From contig CALWXR010000011.1 of the NCBI GenBank assembly GCA_944385535.1, forward strand, positions 1 to 55,481: a stretch of 55,481 nucleotides of DNA, in the 5' to 3' direction. Position numbers and translations under genes: made by a program. Source of the stretch: an uncultured Oscillospiraceae bacterium. GTDB lineage: Bacteria > Bacillota > Clostridia > Oscillospirales > Oscillospiraceae. The notes beneath the pieces were generated by a model, which did not search any database, was not told where the DNA came from, and saw only the letters and a program-made list of their open reading frames with translations. Of the stretch, positions 33,735 through 42,735 are shown in pieces; within the stretch, counting starts at the first letter, position 1; each line of letters opens with the position of its first letter.

Positions 33735-34550
33735 ATGGAAGCTGTGACCTTAAAGAAATACCCCCGGACACCTCATTTGGAGGGTTCACGGCTCCAGCCG
33801 GGGGATGAAGACCTATCCCAGGTACCTTTTTCTTACATCAAGGGAAAGAACCTGGTGGTGGAAGAAAAAATCGATGGAGCCAATACCGCTGTTTCCTTCA
33901 GCGCGGAGGGCGAGCTGCTGATGCAAAGTCGGGGGCATTATCTCACCGGCGGCTACCGAGAGCGGCACTATAATCTTATGAAGCAGTGGGCCAACATCCA
34001 CCAAGATGCTTTCTTCGATGTTCTGGGAACCCGCTATATCATGTACGGCGAGTGGATGTATGCCAAGCATACGGTGTACTACGACAAGCTGCCCCACTAC
34101 TTCCTGGAATTTGATATTTTCGACCGGGAGAAACAGATTTTCCTGTCTACGGAGCGGCGGCATGAAATGCTGAAGGATCTGCCTGTGGTATCTGTCCCGG
34201 TGCTTAAGACAGGCGTGTTCCAGAATAAAGAGGAACTTGTTTCCTTACTGGGCAAGTCCCGTTACATTAGTCCCAACAAGACCCTGTCTCTCCGGGAAAT
34301 CAGCAAAAAGCTTAGCCTGGACGTGGAGCGGCAGGTCCGGGAGACCGATGCCTCCGATACCATGGAGGGTCTGTATATCAAAATCGAAGAAAACGGTCAG
34401 GTCATTGACCGATTGAAATATGTCAGGGCATCTTTCACCCAAACGGTGGATGTGTCCCAGACCCACTGGCTGGACCGGCCTATTGTTCCCAATGGACTGG
34501 CCATCCCGGTGGAAGCCATCTACGCACCGCAACTGCCCAACAAGGAGTGA
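33735..34550 (+). CDS. RNA ligase, Rnl2/T4-type nucleotidyltransferase
   Basis: The protein has 271 residues. Covalent nucleotidyltransferase motifs are in order: motif I EEKIDGAN with the AMP-accepting K45, a motif III region YGEWMYAKHTVYY near 107, motif IV EGLYIKIE near 213 and motif V LKYVRASF near 228. Such ligases join RNA 3'-OH and 5'-phosphate ends using ATP. The start at 33735 follows GAGGAG. It lies 5 bases before the HD-kinase gene at 34556, which can supply the needed 5'-phosphate; together they form a classic healing and sealing pair. The length is close to that of the Rnl2 catalytic core, so no large accessory domain is present. Confidence 0.85.
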   Translation: MEAVTLKKYPRTPHLEGSRLQPGDEDLSQVPFSYIKGKNLVVEEKIDGANTAVSFSAEGELLMQSRGHYLTGGYRERHYNLMKQWANIHQDAFFDVLGTRYIMYGEWMYAKHTVYYDKLPHYFLEFDIFDREKQIFLSTERRHEMLKDLPVVSVPVLKTGVFQNKEELVSLLGKSRYISPNKTLSLREISKKLSLDVERQVRETDASDTMEGLYIKIEENGQVIDRLKYVRASFTQTVDVSQTHWLDRPIVPNGLAIPVEAIYAPQLPNKE

Positions 34551-34555
34551 TCAAA

Positions 34556-35722
34556 ATGGAAGACCTGCTGCAGCTTGTGTCTCAGGCAGCAAAAGAGAAT
34601 ATTGATTGGGTGGGAATCGAAAATGCACTGTCTTCCTTTGTGATTCCTATGTCAAGAACACAGCAAAACCCGGTATTTCATGATGAAGGCGATGTGTGGA
34701 CCCATACCAAAATGGTCTGCGAAACCTTGGTAAAGCTGGATTCTTTCCGTAATTTGACAGAGGATGAACAGCAAATCCTCTTTCTGGCAGCCCTGCTCCA
34801 TGATATCGGCAAGGTTCCCACCACTCGCTGGGAGGATGAACGCTGGACTTCGCCCAACCATACCTTGGTGGGATCCAAAATGGCTCGGCAATTCCTGTGG
34901 CAGGAGCTGGGACTGTGCGGTACGCCGGAAAAACAGCAGCTTCGGGAAACGGTCTGCGATCTGATCCGCTATCACAGCTTCCCACCCCATGCCATTGATG
35001 ATCCAGACGGAAAGCGGAAGCTGTTGGCCATCGCGGCCAACGGGGAAAACTGCCCCATATTTACCATTGAACTGTTAAGCATCTTGTGTGAAGCAGATGC
35101 ATTGGGTAGAGTGTGTGAGGACGAACTGGATAGATTACATATGGTGGAACAAGTGCTGCTATGCCGGGAATTTGCAAAGGAAAACAGCTGCTATTTCGGT
35201 CCATTTCCCTTCCCTTCTGCCCATACCCAATTTTCCTATCTGGGCAGAAAAGACATTGCCCCGGAGGTAGAACTTTACGATGATACTTGGGGCGAGGTGA
35301 TCCTGATGTCCGGCCTTCCCGGAACCGGCAAGGATACCTGGATCAAGGAACACTATCCGGAATTACCCATGATTTCACTGGATGAGATCCGTAAAGAGAT
35401 GAAGATCTCTCCAACAGATAACCAAAGCAAAGTGGTGGAGATTGCCAGAGAGCGGGCTCGGGAACTGCTGAGGAAGAATCAATCTTTTATCTGGAATGCG
35501 ACCAACCTAAGCCCCATGATTCGAAAGAAGCAGATCAAGATGTTTACCCAATACCACGCCTCTTCCCGGATCGTCTATTTGGAAGCCGGATGGAGTGAAC
35601 AGCTTCGGCGCAATGCTGGCAGGCCAGATGCTGTGCCCGAGCAGGCCATCTGTCATATGCTGGAGGAGCTGGTACTTCCGGAAACCAAAGAAGCCCATAG
35701 GGTAGAATGGCACTGCGTTTGA
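34556..35722 (+). CDS. HD phosphohydrolase-polynucleotide kinase fusion
   Basis: The protein has 388 residues. The N-terminal 200 residues form an HD domain (H50, the HD pair H82-D83 in ALLHDIGK, H102 and H140 in IRYHSF). Residues 245-388 form a P-loop kinase of the AAA_33/polynucleotide kinase type, with GLPGTGKDTW (K259) and an ATNLS-type motif in FIWNATNLSP. This pairs a hydrolase that could open or remove 2',3'-cyclic or 3' phosphates with a 5'-OH kinase, the two healing steps before ligation. It follows the RNA ligase gene directly; ATG 34556 is preferred for its AAGGAG spacing. Confidence 0.85.
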   Translation: MEDLLQLVSQAAKENIDWVGIENALSSFVIPMSRTQQNPVFHDEGDVWTHTKMVCETLVKLDSFRNLTEDEQQILFLAALLHDIGKVPTTRWEDERWTSPNHTLVGSKMARQFLWQELGLCGTPEKQQLRETVCDLIRYHSFPPHAIDDPDGKRKLLAIAANGENCPIFTIELLSILCEADALGRVCEDELDRLHMVEQVLLCREFAKENSCYFGPFPFPSAHTQFSYLGRKDIAPEVELYDDTWGEVILMSGLPGTGKDTWIKEHYPELPMISLDEIRKEMKISPTDNQSKVVEIARERARELLRKNQSFIWNATNLSPMIRKKQIKMFTQYHASSRIVYLEAGWSEQLRRNAGRPDAVPEQAICHMLEELVLPETKEAHRVEWHCV

Positions 35723-35739
35723 GAGAAAGGACCTTGGAT

Positions 35740-36927
35740 ATGGAATTACATATTGAAAATAACGTCTTATTGGGCTTGAAAAAAGAAATCGCGGTTCCGG
35801 AATGTTGCAGTCTGGTAGTTCCGGATACCGTCACAGAAATTGCGCCAAAGGCCTTCTATGGCTGCGTCTGGCTGGATGAGGTAGTGATTCCGGGATCTGT
35901 GAAGAAAATCGGAGAAAAAGCCTTTGCCAAAACCGGAATCATTCTTCTCACCCTGCAGGAAGGTGTGGAAGAGATCGGAACTGCCGCTTTTGCACATTGC
36001 GGCAATCTGAAACAGGTAACTCTGCCGGATTCTGTGCGAATCATCGGGGCCAAAGCTTTTGAAGGTGCTGAGTTGGATGGCATCCGCTTGCCTGCAAACC
36101 TTCAGGAAATCGGTGACGAAGCATTCCGGGCAAGCTTTTCATGGGATACAGACTTGCTGTATGAAACTGTCACCGATTGGGATGATGAGACCCAACTGAT
36201 CCCGTATATTGAAGATATTGTGTTTCCGGCAGGGTTAAAGAAGATCGGCGTGATGGCCTTTCTGGGTCTGAATTGTAAGAAGGTTGTCCTGCCCGAAGGG
36301 CTGGAAGAACTGGGGGAATGGGCATTCAATGAAAGCGATATCCAGGAGCTTGTTATTCCCGGATCGCTGAAATCCATCACAAATGGTGCCTTTGAGGGAT
36401 GTGCGCAGCTTCTGTCTGTACACACCCACACCGGCGTTGAAAGAATTTGCGAAGATGCCTTTGCCGCGTGTAAAAATCTCCGAGAACTGAATATCCAGCC
36501 CGGGCTAAAAAGAATAGATGGCTATGCTTTCCGGCAGTGTGAAGCATTGGAGGAACTGATTCTTCCTGAGGGACTGTTGATTCTGGAAGATATGGCTTTC
36601 CACGACTGCAGCGGACTAAAGCGTGTTGTATTTCCGAGTACATTGAAAAGCATCGGAAGTGATCCGCATATCCCGGATATTTGGCCGGAGGAAGTTACGG
36701 GAGACGATTTTGACAGGAACGAGGGTGTGTTTTCAAAATGTTGGCATCTTTGTGAAGTTGTCATCCCCGAAGGCGTGGAAAACATCGGGTATCTGGCCTT
36801 TTGGGATTGTAGCCTGCATATGAAAGCATCTGAGCTTCCCTCTACAGTAAAGGAGATGCACGGAAAATGTGGCATCTATTGGGACGAAGAGGAATGGAAA
36901 AAGGGCATGATCTGGGGCGAAAACTGA
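35740..36927 (+). CDS. BspA-like leucine-rich repeat protein (long)
   Basis: The protein has 395 residues made almost entirely of LRR_5 units of about 23 residues, such as LVVPDTVTEIAPKAFYGC, VVIPGSVKKIGEKAFAKT, VTLPDSVRIIGAKAFEG and LILPEGLLILEDMAFHDC. About ten repeats are present. There is no signal peptide, sortase motif or membrane span, so it should be cytoplasmic. In this place, among RNA-repair genes, it may act as a scaffold or ligand sensor. The following SMI1-like gene begins 33 bases later. Confidence 0.8.
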   Translation: MELHIENNVLLGLKKEIAVPECCSLVVPDTVTEIAPKAFYGCVWLDEVVIPGSVKKIGEKAFAKTGIILLTLQEGVEEIGTAAFAHCGNLKQVTLPDSVRIIGAKAFEGAELDGIRLPANLQEIGDEAFRASFSWDTDLLYETVTDWDDETQLIPYIEDIVFPAGLKKIGVMAFLGLNCKKVVLPEGLEELGEWAFNESDIQELVIPGSLKSITNGAFEGCAQLLSVHTHTGVERICEDAFAACKNLRELNIQPGLKRIDGYAFRQCEALEELILPEGLLILEDMAFHDCSGLKRVVFPSTLKSIGSDPHIPDIWPEEVTGDDFDRNEGVFSKCWHLCEVVIPEGVENIGYLAFWDCSLHMKASELPSTVKEMHGKCGIYWDEEEWKKGMIWGEN

Positions 36928-36959
36928 TACCGATCTGGCATTGTGAAAGGAGAATACCG

Positions 36960-37754
36960 ATGTCTCACTATGGAGAATTATTCCGGAAATGCGCACCCTT
37001 CCGGCTGAATCCTCCTTATCGGGGCGAAGAGGTCAGCATGATTCGAGGAATTGCACTACCCCAGGATTACATCGACTTCCTGTGCTTACATAACGGCGGA
37101 ACTTTCTCCAATCCCAATGATGAGGACGCTAATCTGCTGGTGCTGTTTTCACTGGAAGAGATTCAAAAGGGTGACTGCTATCGGGATGAAGATGGCTACT
37201 GGCTGGGGTCACGCCGTTCCCAGACCCATGAATATCAGAATATGGATACCAACACGGATACCACACCCAATGGTGTTTCCTGTGATGATTCCACTGCATT
37301 GCATCAGGCGTTTTATGATGATCATATTGTCATCGGGTTTTATGAGCAGGAATCCGGTGACTCCACGCCTTATGTAGATCTGATCGCCATCGACCGGGAA
37401 GGAAACTACCGGGCACTCTGCGATGGTGACGCTGAAGAACTGGGCCGCCATGTATTTGGTACCTATGTGAAAACAGACTTTGGCGGCTATGTTAAGTATA
37501 ACGTTTGTTTATATGAATCCCCTATGGGCCTTCTGGATGCCAGTCGTTGTCCTGATGGGAATGGTTATCGGATCATCGATCGGTCAGTGCTGGATGTCTG
37601 GAAGGAAAAATATGACTACTGCCGCGCTTATGGACTGGATGAGGATCCCCACTGGGACTATAACGCTTGGAATGCAGAGCATGACGATCAGTATGGCTGG
37701 AAGGGAACTTCCATGAAGGACTTGTTTGCATTCTTCCTCAGCGGGGAACTGTGA
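36960..37754 (+). CDS. SMI1/KNR4 (SUKH)-family protein
   Basis: The protein has 264 residues. The N-terminal half shows the SUKH pattern: a proline-rich lead, IALPQDYIDFLCLHNGG near 31-47, LLVLFSLEEIQKGD near 60-75 and VIGFYEQESGD near 125. SUKH proteins are common immunity factors for nuclease and other toxins and also bind partner proteins in eukaryotes. The C-terminal half is acidic and aromatic and may be an extension. The start ATG 36960 follows GAAAGGAG. No toxin with a recognised nuclease domain is adjacent, so it could also be a general binding protein. Confidence 0.75.
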   Translation: MSHYGELFRKCAPFRLNPPYRGEEVSMIRGIALPQDYIDFLCLHNGGTFSNPNDEDANLLVLFSLEEIQKGDCYRDEDGYWLGSRRSQTHEYQNMDTNTDTTPNGVSCDDSTALHQAFYDDHIVIGFYEQESGDSTPYVDLIAIDREGNYRALCDGDAEELGRHVFGTYVKTDFGGYVKYNVCLYESPMGLLDASRCPDGNGYRIIDRSVLDVWKEKYDYCRAYGLDEDPHWDYNAWNAEHDDQYGWKGTSMKDLFAFFLSGEL

Positions 37755-37787
37755 GTGTCCGAAAAACGAAGAGAAAGAGGTCGTCCT

Positions 37788-38306
37788 ATGAACAAAATCA
37801 CAAACAAAACAGGCACATTCACTATCGATGATAACGGTGTGCTGAAAGAATATCAGAGCACCGAAGACAATCAAGTTGCGGAAAATGTCTGGCGCTGTCT
37901 GGACATTCCGGAGGGTGTCAAAGTGATCCCGGAGGAAGCATTCCACAGGTGTCATGTTCAGCAGCGGCTGACCTTCCCCAAATCCCTGCGGGTGATCGGT
38001 ACAGGCCACGGCTGTGCCTTTGCCAACAGCAGATTGCCCCATGTGGAACTGCCGGATACGTTGGAGGTGCTGGGGGATTTCGTTTTTGGTGCCAGCACCA
38101 TGGATTCTCTGCGGATTCCAAAGGGACTCAAAAGCGAATATGCCCGCCAGTTCAAGGAATCCCGCATCGGCACATTGTACCTGCCGGAGAAATTTCGTTC
38201 CAATGATCCTCACATTCCGTTTTGCGGGCAGTATGAAGCGCAGTACGGCTATATCCGCAGTATGCTTGTAAACAATGTCGAAATCGGAGAAATCGTATTT
38301 GAGTAA
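37788..38306 (+). CDS. BspA-like leucine-rich repeat protein (172 residues)
   Basis: A few LRR_5 repeats are seen: LDIPEGVKVIPEEAFHRC, LTFPKSLRVIGTG and VELPDTLEVLGDFVFGA, ending in a region without repeats (residues 120-172). The start ATG 37788 follows GAAAGAGG. There is no signal peptide. It sits between the SUKH and metallophosphoesterase genes. Confidence 0.75.
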   Translation: MNKITNKTGTFTIDDNGVLKEYQSTEDNQVAENVWRCLDIPEGVKVIPEEAFHRCHVQQRLTFPKSLRVIGTGHGCAFANSRLPHVELPDTLEVLGDFVFGASTMDSLRIPKGLKSEYARQFKESRIGTLYLPEKFRSNDPHIPFCGQYEAQYGYIRSMLVNNVEIGEIVFE

Positions 38307-38317
38307 GGTGCATTGAA

Positions 38318-39475
38318 ATGAATCTGATCATCAATCAAAGAATCCCCAGCTGCGCCGATGGTAATTATCACGTCAAGGCTAAGGGGTGTATTGCGGCCTC
38401 ACTGCATTGGGCAGATGAAAATGGTGCCCTTCCTGACTGGCAGCCCTTTGCGTATCTTCCCATTGAGACAAACGGTGTGGGTATGTATAAAATGGTGGGC
38501 GGCAGAACCATCCCGAAGGATGCAACCCATGTGCTGGCACGGGCTGTATCGGCGGACTTTTCCTCCGCTGAAGAAACCCTTGCCCCTATTCCGAAATTGG
38601 CGGAGAGGGGTATTGAGAAACCTGTGCAGCGGTTTCTTGTGATGACCGACCTGCACTTAAGCAACAAGCCCTGGCAGGTGCGAAAGGCCCTCTCGATGTG
38701 CAGAGACTATGACGCGGTGCTGATTACTGGCGACATGACCAATGACGGCACTCAGGAGCAGCTGGAACTATTCTGGCAGTGTGTGAATGAGGTAATCCCG
38801 GATGTTCCGGTGTTTACCGTCACCGGCAATCATGATTATCCCCGATTTCCGCTGCCCCAGATTCCCTATGGGATTTGTGACTATCCTGCCTTGCAGCAGA
38901 AGCTGCTGGACCGGGCGGAAAGCATGGGTATTTCTTATCAGCTTGATGAGAGTGGTGCTTATGTAGCCACCATGGGTGACACGGAGATTATTGGCTTGAA
39001 TGCGGCCACACACTGGCGGCGGTTCAAGTTCCCGGAGAATGCCCAACTGGAATGGCTGATGCTCCACCTGCTGGAAAGCAAGGCAAAGCGGCACATCATT
39101 CTTTGCCACGCACCACTGCGGCTCCATCATCCCTATCCGCCGGAAAATGGAGAATGCTACCTAAGTCGAGACAGTGTTCTCCAGCGGATCATCGATGTGG
39201 AGCGGACAGAAGTGATCTTCCTTTCGGGCCACACCCACTACTCTATGAATTGCCGGGAAGGCTGCGCAGAAATGGCTGAACGCAGTCACCTTTACATCAA
39301 CGCCGGGTCCATTCGTCCCACGGCATTGAAGCCAGATGAACCTCTCCAGCCGGAATGCTGGACGGAGGGAAATGTGGTGGAGCTGCTGATTGGGGAGAAT
39401 CTGACAACAGTTACCGGAATCTCTATGAAGACCGGACAGAAAATTGCAAGAGGACATTATTCTTATTTGAAGTGA
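38318..39475 (+). CDS. Calcineurin-like metallophosphoesterase
   Basis: The protein has 385 residues. An N-terminal beta domain (about 1-100) precedes a metallophosphoesterase core with all signature blocks: MTDLHLSN near 108, TGDMTNDG near 132, TGNHDYP near 169, ILCHAPLR near 264 and SGHTHYS near 307. These coordinate two metal ions for phosphomonoester or diester cleavage. The fold acts on nucleotides, cyclic nucleotides or RNA ends, so a role in RNA or dinucleotide processing fits the context but is not shown. There is no signal peptide. Confidence 0.85.
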   Translation: MNLIINQRIPSCADGNYHVKAKGCIAASLHWADENGALPDWQPFAYLPIETNGVGMYKMVGGRTIPKDATHVLARAVSADFSSAEETLAPIPKLAERGIEKPVQRFLVMTDLHLSNKPWQVRKALSMCRDYDAVLITGDMTNDGTQEQLELFWQCVNEVIPDVPVFTVTGNHDYPRFPLPQIPYGICDYPALQQKLLDRAESMGISYQLDESGAYVATMGDTEIIGLNAATHWRRFKFPENAQLEWLMLHLLESKAKRHIILCHAPLRLHHPYPPENGECYLSRDSVLQRIIDVERTEVIFLSGHTHYSMNCREGCAEMAERSHLYINAGSIRPTALKPDEPLQPECWTEGNVVELLIGENLTTVTGISMKTGQKIARGHYSYLK

Positions 39476-39484
39476 GGAAGCGAA

Positions 39485-40117
39485 ATGGAATTGGTATGGA
39501 AAGCAATGGAGCCTGATCAGCGTGGAAATATACTGTATTGGAGCTATCAGGACAGAACACTTTACATTCGGGGACAAGGTTGTCTTGTGCTTTCCAATGG
39601 TACTCCCTGGAAAACGTACATCAGCGAGATACGCCATGTGGTGATCGGGTAAGGATGTACCTCCATTTGCAACGATGCGTTCTATGGACATAGAATGAAA
39701 ACAGTATCCCTTCCGGATACATTAACAAGAATTGGCGCGTATGCCTTTTGCAACTGCAAACGTCTTACGGAAATCACAATTCCAGGCAGTGTAAACAGAA
39801 TTGAGGAATATGCCTTTTGTTCTTGTCATGCGCTGCGGTCTGTGACTTTGCAGGAAGGCGTTCGTGTGATTGAACATAAAGCCTTTGCCTATTGTCAGCT
39901 GCCTTCTCTCTTCCTGCCTGCAAGTGTCAGAAAAATCTACAACTGCGCATTTTGTGTCTATGGCCCGATAACAGTGGAAAAGGACAATCCGTGGTTTATA
40001 TCTGTCGATGGGATACTTTTTGACAAGGATCTGCGCAGACAATACTGGTGCCCACGGGAAGCTGTTGCATATTATCCTGGCGGATTTTGGAAGCCGTCAC
40101 AGATGCATATAAAGTAG
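39485..40117 (+). pseudogene. BspA-like leucine-rich repeat gene broken by a nonsense codon
   Basis: A GAGGAAG site and ATG 39485 open a frame that stops at TAA 39650-39652 (codon 56). The same frame continues without further stops to 40117 and encodes LRR_5 repeats: a unit reading CTSICNDAFYGHRM, then KTVSLPDTLTRIGAYAFCNC, EITIPGSVNRIEEYAFCSC and VTLQEGVRVIEHKAFAYC. The residue before the stop region reads HVVIG, where related repeats read VVIGEGV or similar, so a single CAA or GAA to TAA change explains the break. A 140-residue product from ATG 39695 might still be made, but it has no good ribosome site. Confidence 0.75.
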
Positions 40118-40272
40118 CACATGCCTATCCGAACGGACCTTCCGGAAACCAAATACAATTCAGATAATCATACACATAGTAAATTTTGACCATCACAGGC
40201 AGACAGCGTTGGTACAGCCACTCGCTGTCGTATAGCTCCTAGACGAACAAGCAATTAAGAAGAAGGGGACCT

Positions 40273-41175
40273 ATGAATATGAAAGAAATGGTAAAACTAC
40301 ATTGTAAAACCTGCGGAAATCTCAATGATGAACCGCTGACGATTTACAATGAGGACAGCTTTGACGGAGCAGAGATCGCAGCCTATGATTACGGTATCAT
40401 CCATTGGGACAATCAGATCCCCGCACCCTGCGCAAAGCTGGTGATTCGTGTGGAATCACCTTTCTGCTGCGCGGTAGGCGGCAGCTTTTGGGCAGGATAC
40501 TCTGATAACCAGTTTGTGCAGGCTAAGCTGCTGTCGATCTTGTCGATGGATAGATACGAAGCGGAAATCCGGGTGGAAGTTTTGGACATTAAGGATCGGC
40601 TGGCCTTTGTGAAGCCGGTTTCGGATGAGGAAAAGGAGCGCATGCTGGAGACACATACTTATGTGTACTGTGAACCTTGCGGTGATGCACCCAACCCTCA
40701 GGTTATACGGGATGATCCAGGTATCCTGCATTTTTTCAATACTTGTGGTGGCGGTGACGTTAACTACGATGATTATATCTACACAGACCCGGACGGGATC
40801 GATCATCTAATTCTGAAAGAGTATTCGGACTTTGAGGGCGCATATTCCTTTGTGGGAGATGAGATTCTGGGTTTTCACACAGACAGTCCCTATCAGTGGG
40901 AAAACGGTCTGTTAATAGATTGGAAGTCAAAAACGGTCATTGGGTGTGCAGATGGTGTAACTGAGGCTGTAATTCCGCAGGGAATTGTCCGGTTGGGGTG
41001 GTTCTCTTTTAAAAGCAGTTCACGCTTAGAGAGAATTACGATTCCGGACAGTGTAACCAGAATCTATCATGCATTTTGGCAGTCACCGAAAGAAGTGATC
41101 CTTACCGGAAATTCTCAGCTTACAGAAAATGATCTATCCGAAGTCCGTGGTGCACAGATTCACCGGATTCCGTAA
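40273..41175 (+). CDS. Protein with N-terminal zinc-knuckle-like start and C-terminal LRR
   Basis: The protein has 300 residues. The N-terminus contains LHCKTCGN, a possible half zinc ribbon. The middle 180 residues are mixed alpha/beta and acidic, with no known motif. The last 70 residues carry two BspA-like repeats (AVIPQGIVRLGWFSF and ITIPDSVTRIYHAF). The start at 40273 follows AAGGGG. A hairpin with 7-bp arms (40202-40208 and 40223-40229) lies upstream, so it may be separately controlled. No function is assigned. Confidence 0.7.
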   Translation: MNMKEMVKLHCKTCGNLNDEPLTIYNEDSFDGAEIAAYDYGIIHWDNQIPAPCAKLVIRVESPFCCAVGGSFWAGYSDNQFVQAKLLSILSMDRYEAEIRVEVLDIKDRLAFVKPVSDEEKERMLETHTYVYCEPCGDAPNPQVIRDDPGILHFFNTCGGGDVNYDDYIYTDPDGIDHLILKEYSDFEGAYSFVGDEILGFHTDSPYQWENGLLIDWKSKTVIGCADGVTEAVIPQGIVRLGWFSFKSSSRLERITIPDSVTRIYHAFWQSPKEVILTGNSQLTENDLSEVRGAQIHRIP

Positions 41176-41318
41176 CAATTCCGGACGGTGCAGAGAAATG
41201 CATCCCTCATTGCTGGACCGATGGAAGAGTAAACAGAGCTGACCATTTGGAAATCAAAAACAAATAAGTAATGCACTGGGTAGTAACATATGACTATCAC
41301 TTGGAAAGGAGAAAAACC

Positions 41319-42620
41319 ATGAAGCAAATCACCGGTCGTTATGCAACGGCCATCGTATATACAGATATTATTGAGGAAACCGCAACGGAGCAGATCCAGG
41401 CCTTGTGCGACCAGTCCTTTGTGGAAGGTTGCTCCATCCGCATCATGCCCGATGTTCACGCCGGTACCGGCTGTGTCATCGGCTTTACCGCGGATTTGGG
41501 TGAGCGGGTCATTCCCAACATCGTGGGCGTGGACATCGGCTGCGGTATGCTCACCGTGGAGCTGGGCAAGGCACCTGTTGATTATGTCAAACTGGATCAG
41601 GTGGTGCGGGAGTATATTCCCGCCGGTTCCTGTGTCCATGAGACTCCCGCAGCGGAGTTTCCTAGGCTGAAGGAACTGCTGATTTATAACAAGCTGCGAA
41701 ATCTGCCCTGGATCGAGAACAGCCTGGGCACTCTTGGCGGCGGCAACCACTTTATCGAAGTAGATGTGGACGACGAGGGTATGCACTATCTGGTGATCCA
41801 TACAGGCAGCCGCAATCTGGGCAAACAGGTGGCGGAATACTATCAGGATGTGGCTGTGCAGGAGCAGTGCCGCGCCATGATCGATGAGTATAAGGCAATG
41901 GGTCGGTATCAGGAACTGGAGTATGCTGTTAAGGATTTCCATGCATCCATTTCCCGTCAGACACTGAATCAGGAGCTTCGCAGGAAGCTAATCGCGGAGT
42001 ATAAGGCTGCCAGCCGCACTGCAGAGCTTTCTCAGGTATTGGAGGAGTTCAATGCAAAGACTGCAGAAAAGCATTTACCCAGGGAGCTGTGCTATGTTAC
42101 CGGTGAAAATCGGGAGGCTTACCTGCACGATATGAAGATTTGCCAGGAGTATGCAGCAATGAACCGCCGGATCATTGCCGATCAGATTCTTACTAATCTT
42201 TTAGGCCGTGGGCTGGAAAGTTTCCATTCTTTTCAGACAATCCACAACTATATTGACCATGAAACCAATATCATACGTAAGGGTGCAGTTTCCGCAAAGA
42301 AAGGTGAGCAACTGCTGATTCCTATCAATATGCGTGACGGTAGCCTTCTGTGCATTGGTAAGGGCAATCCTGAGTGGAATTGTTCCGCGCCCCACGGCGC
42401 AGGCCGCCTGTTCAGCCGCGGAGCAGCCCGGCACAACTTTACAGTGGAGGCTTATGCCAAGGAGATGGACGGTATCTACACTACCTCCGTCAGTGAGGAC
42501 ACTCTGGACGAGTGCCCCATGGCCTACAAGCCCATGGAGAGCATCATTTCCAATGTGGCGCCCACGGTGGAGATCGTGAAGGTGATCCGTCCCGTTTATA
42601 ATTTCAAGGCAGGAAAATAA
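41319..42620 (+). CDS. rtcB: RNA-splicing ligase RtcB
   Basis: The protein has 433 residues. RtcB joins RNA 2',3'-cyclic phosphate or 3'-phosphate ends to 5'-OH ends using GTP and manganese. Conserved metal and active-site residues are visible: MPDVHAGTG, D72 and C75 in GVDIGCGM, GGGNHFIEV (N143, H144), H161 in IHTGSRN, and the guanylylated H359 in CSAPHGAGR. The start ATG 41319 follows AAAGGAG. Its presence with an Rnl2-type ligase and HD-kinase gives the locus both main RNA-sealing chemistries. No archease or RtcA gene is seen, as is usual for the shorter bacterial RtcB group. Confidence 0.95.
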   Translation: MKQITGRYATAIVYTDIIEETATEQIQALCDQSFVEGCSIRIMPDVHAGTGCVIGFTADLGERVIPNIVGVDIGCGMLTVELGKAPVDYVKLDQVVREYIPAGSCVHETPAAEFPRLKELLIYNKLRNLPWIENSLGTLGGGNHFIEVDVDDEGMHYLVIHTGSRNLGKQVAEYYQDVAVQEQCRAMIDEYKAMGRYQELEYAVKDFHASISRQTLNQELRRKLIAEYKAASRTAELSQVLEEFNAKTAEKHLPRELCYVTGENREAYLHDMKICQEYAAMNRRIIADQILTNLLGRGLESFHSFQTIHNYIDHETNIIRKGAVSAKKGEQLLIPINMRDGSLLCIGKGNPEWNCSAPHGAGRLFSRGAARHNFTVEAYAKEMDGIYTTSVSEDTLDECPMAYKPMESIISNVAPTVEIVKVIRPVYNFKAGK

Positions 42621-42669
42621 TCTGGGATAACCAAAAATGTCTTTTTAGGGACCAATTCTGTAACATTCC

Positions 42670-42697
42670 TTGTATTATATAATCAATATGCTAAAAT
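42670..42697 (+). promoter_or_regulatory. Putative promoter of the HD/BtpA/NADAR unit
   Basis: An extended -10 element TGCTAAAAT (-10 box TAAAAT at 42692-42697) has a TTGTAT -35 candidate at 42670-42675 with a 16-base spacer. It lies in the 115-base AT-rich gap after rtcB and about 40 bases before the start codon at 42736. Confidence 0.5.
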
Positions 42698-42735
42698 AGA
42701 GGTATCAAAAGAAGAGATAAATGGAGGAGAAAAAC

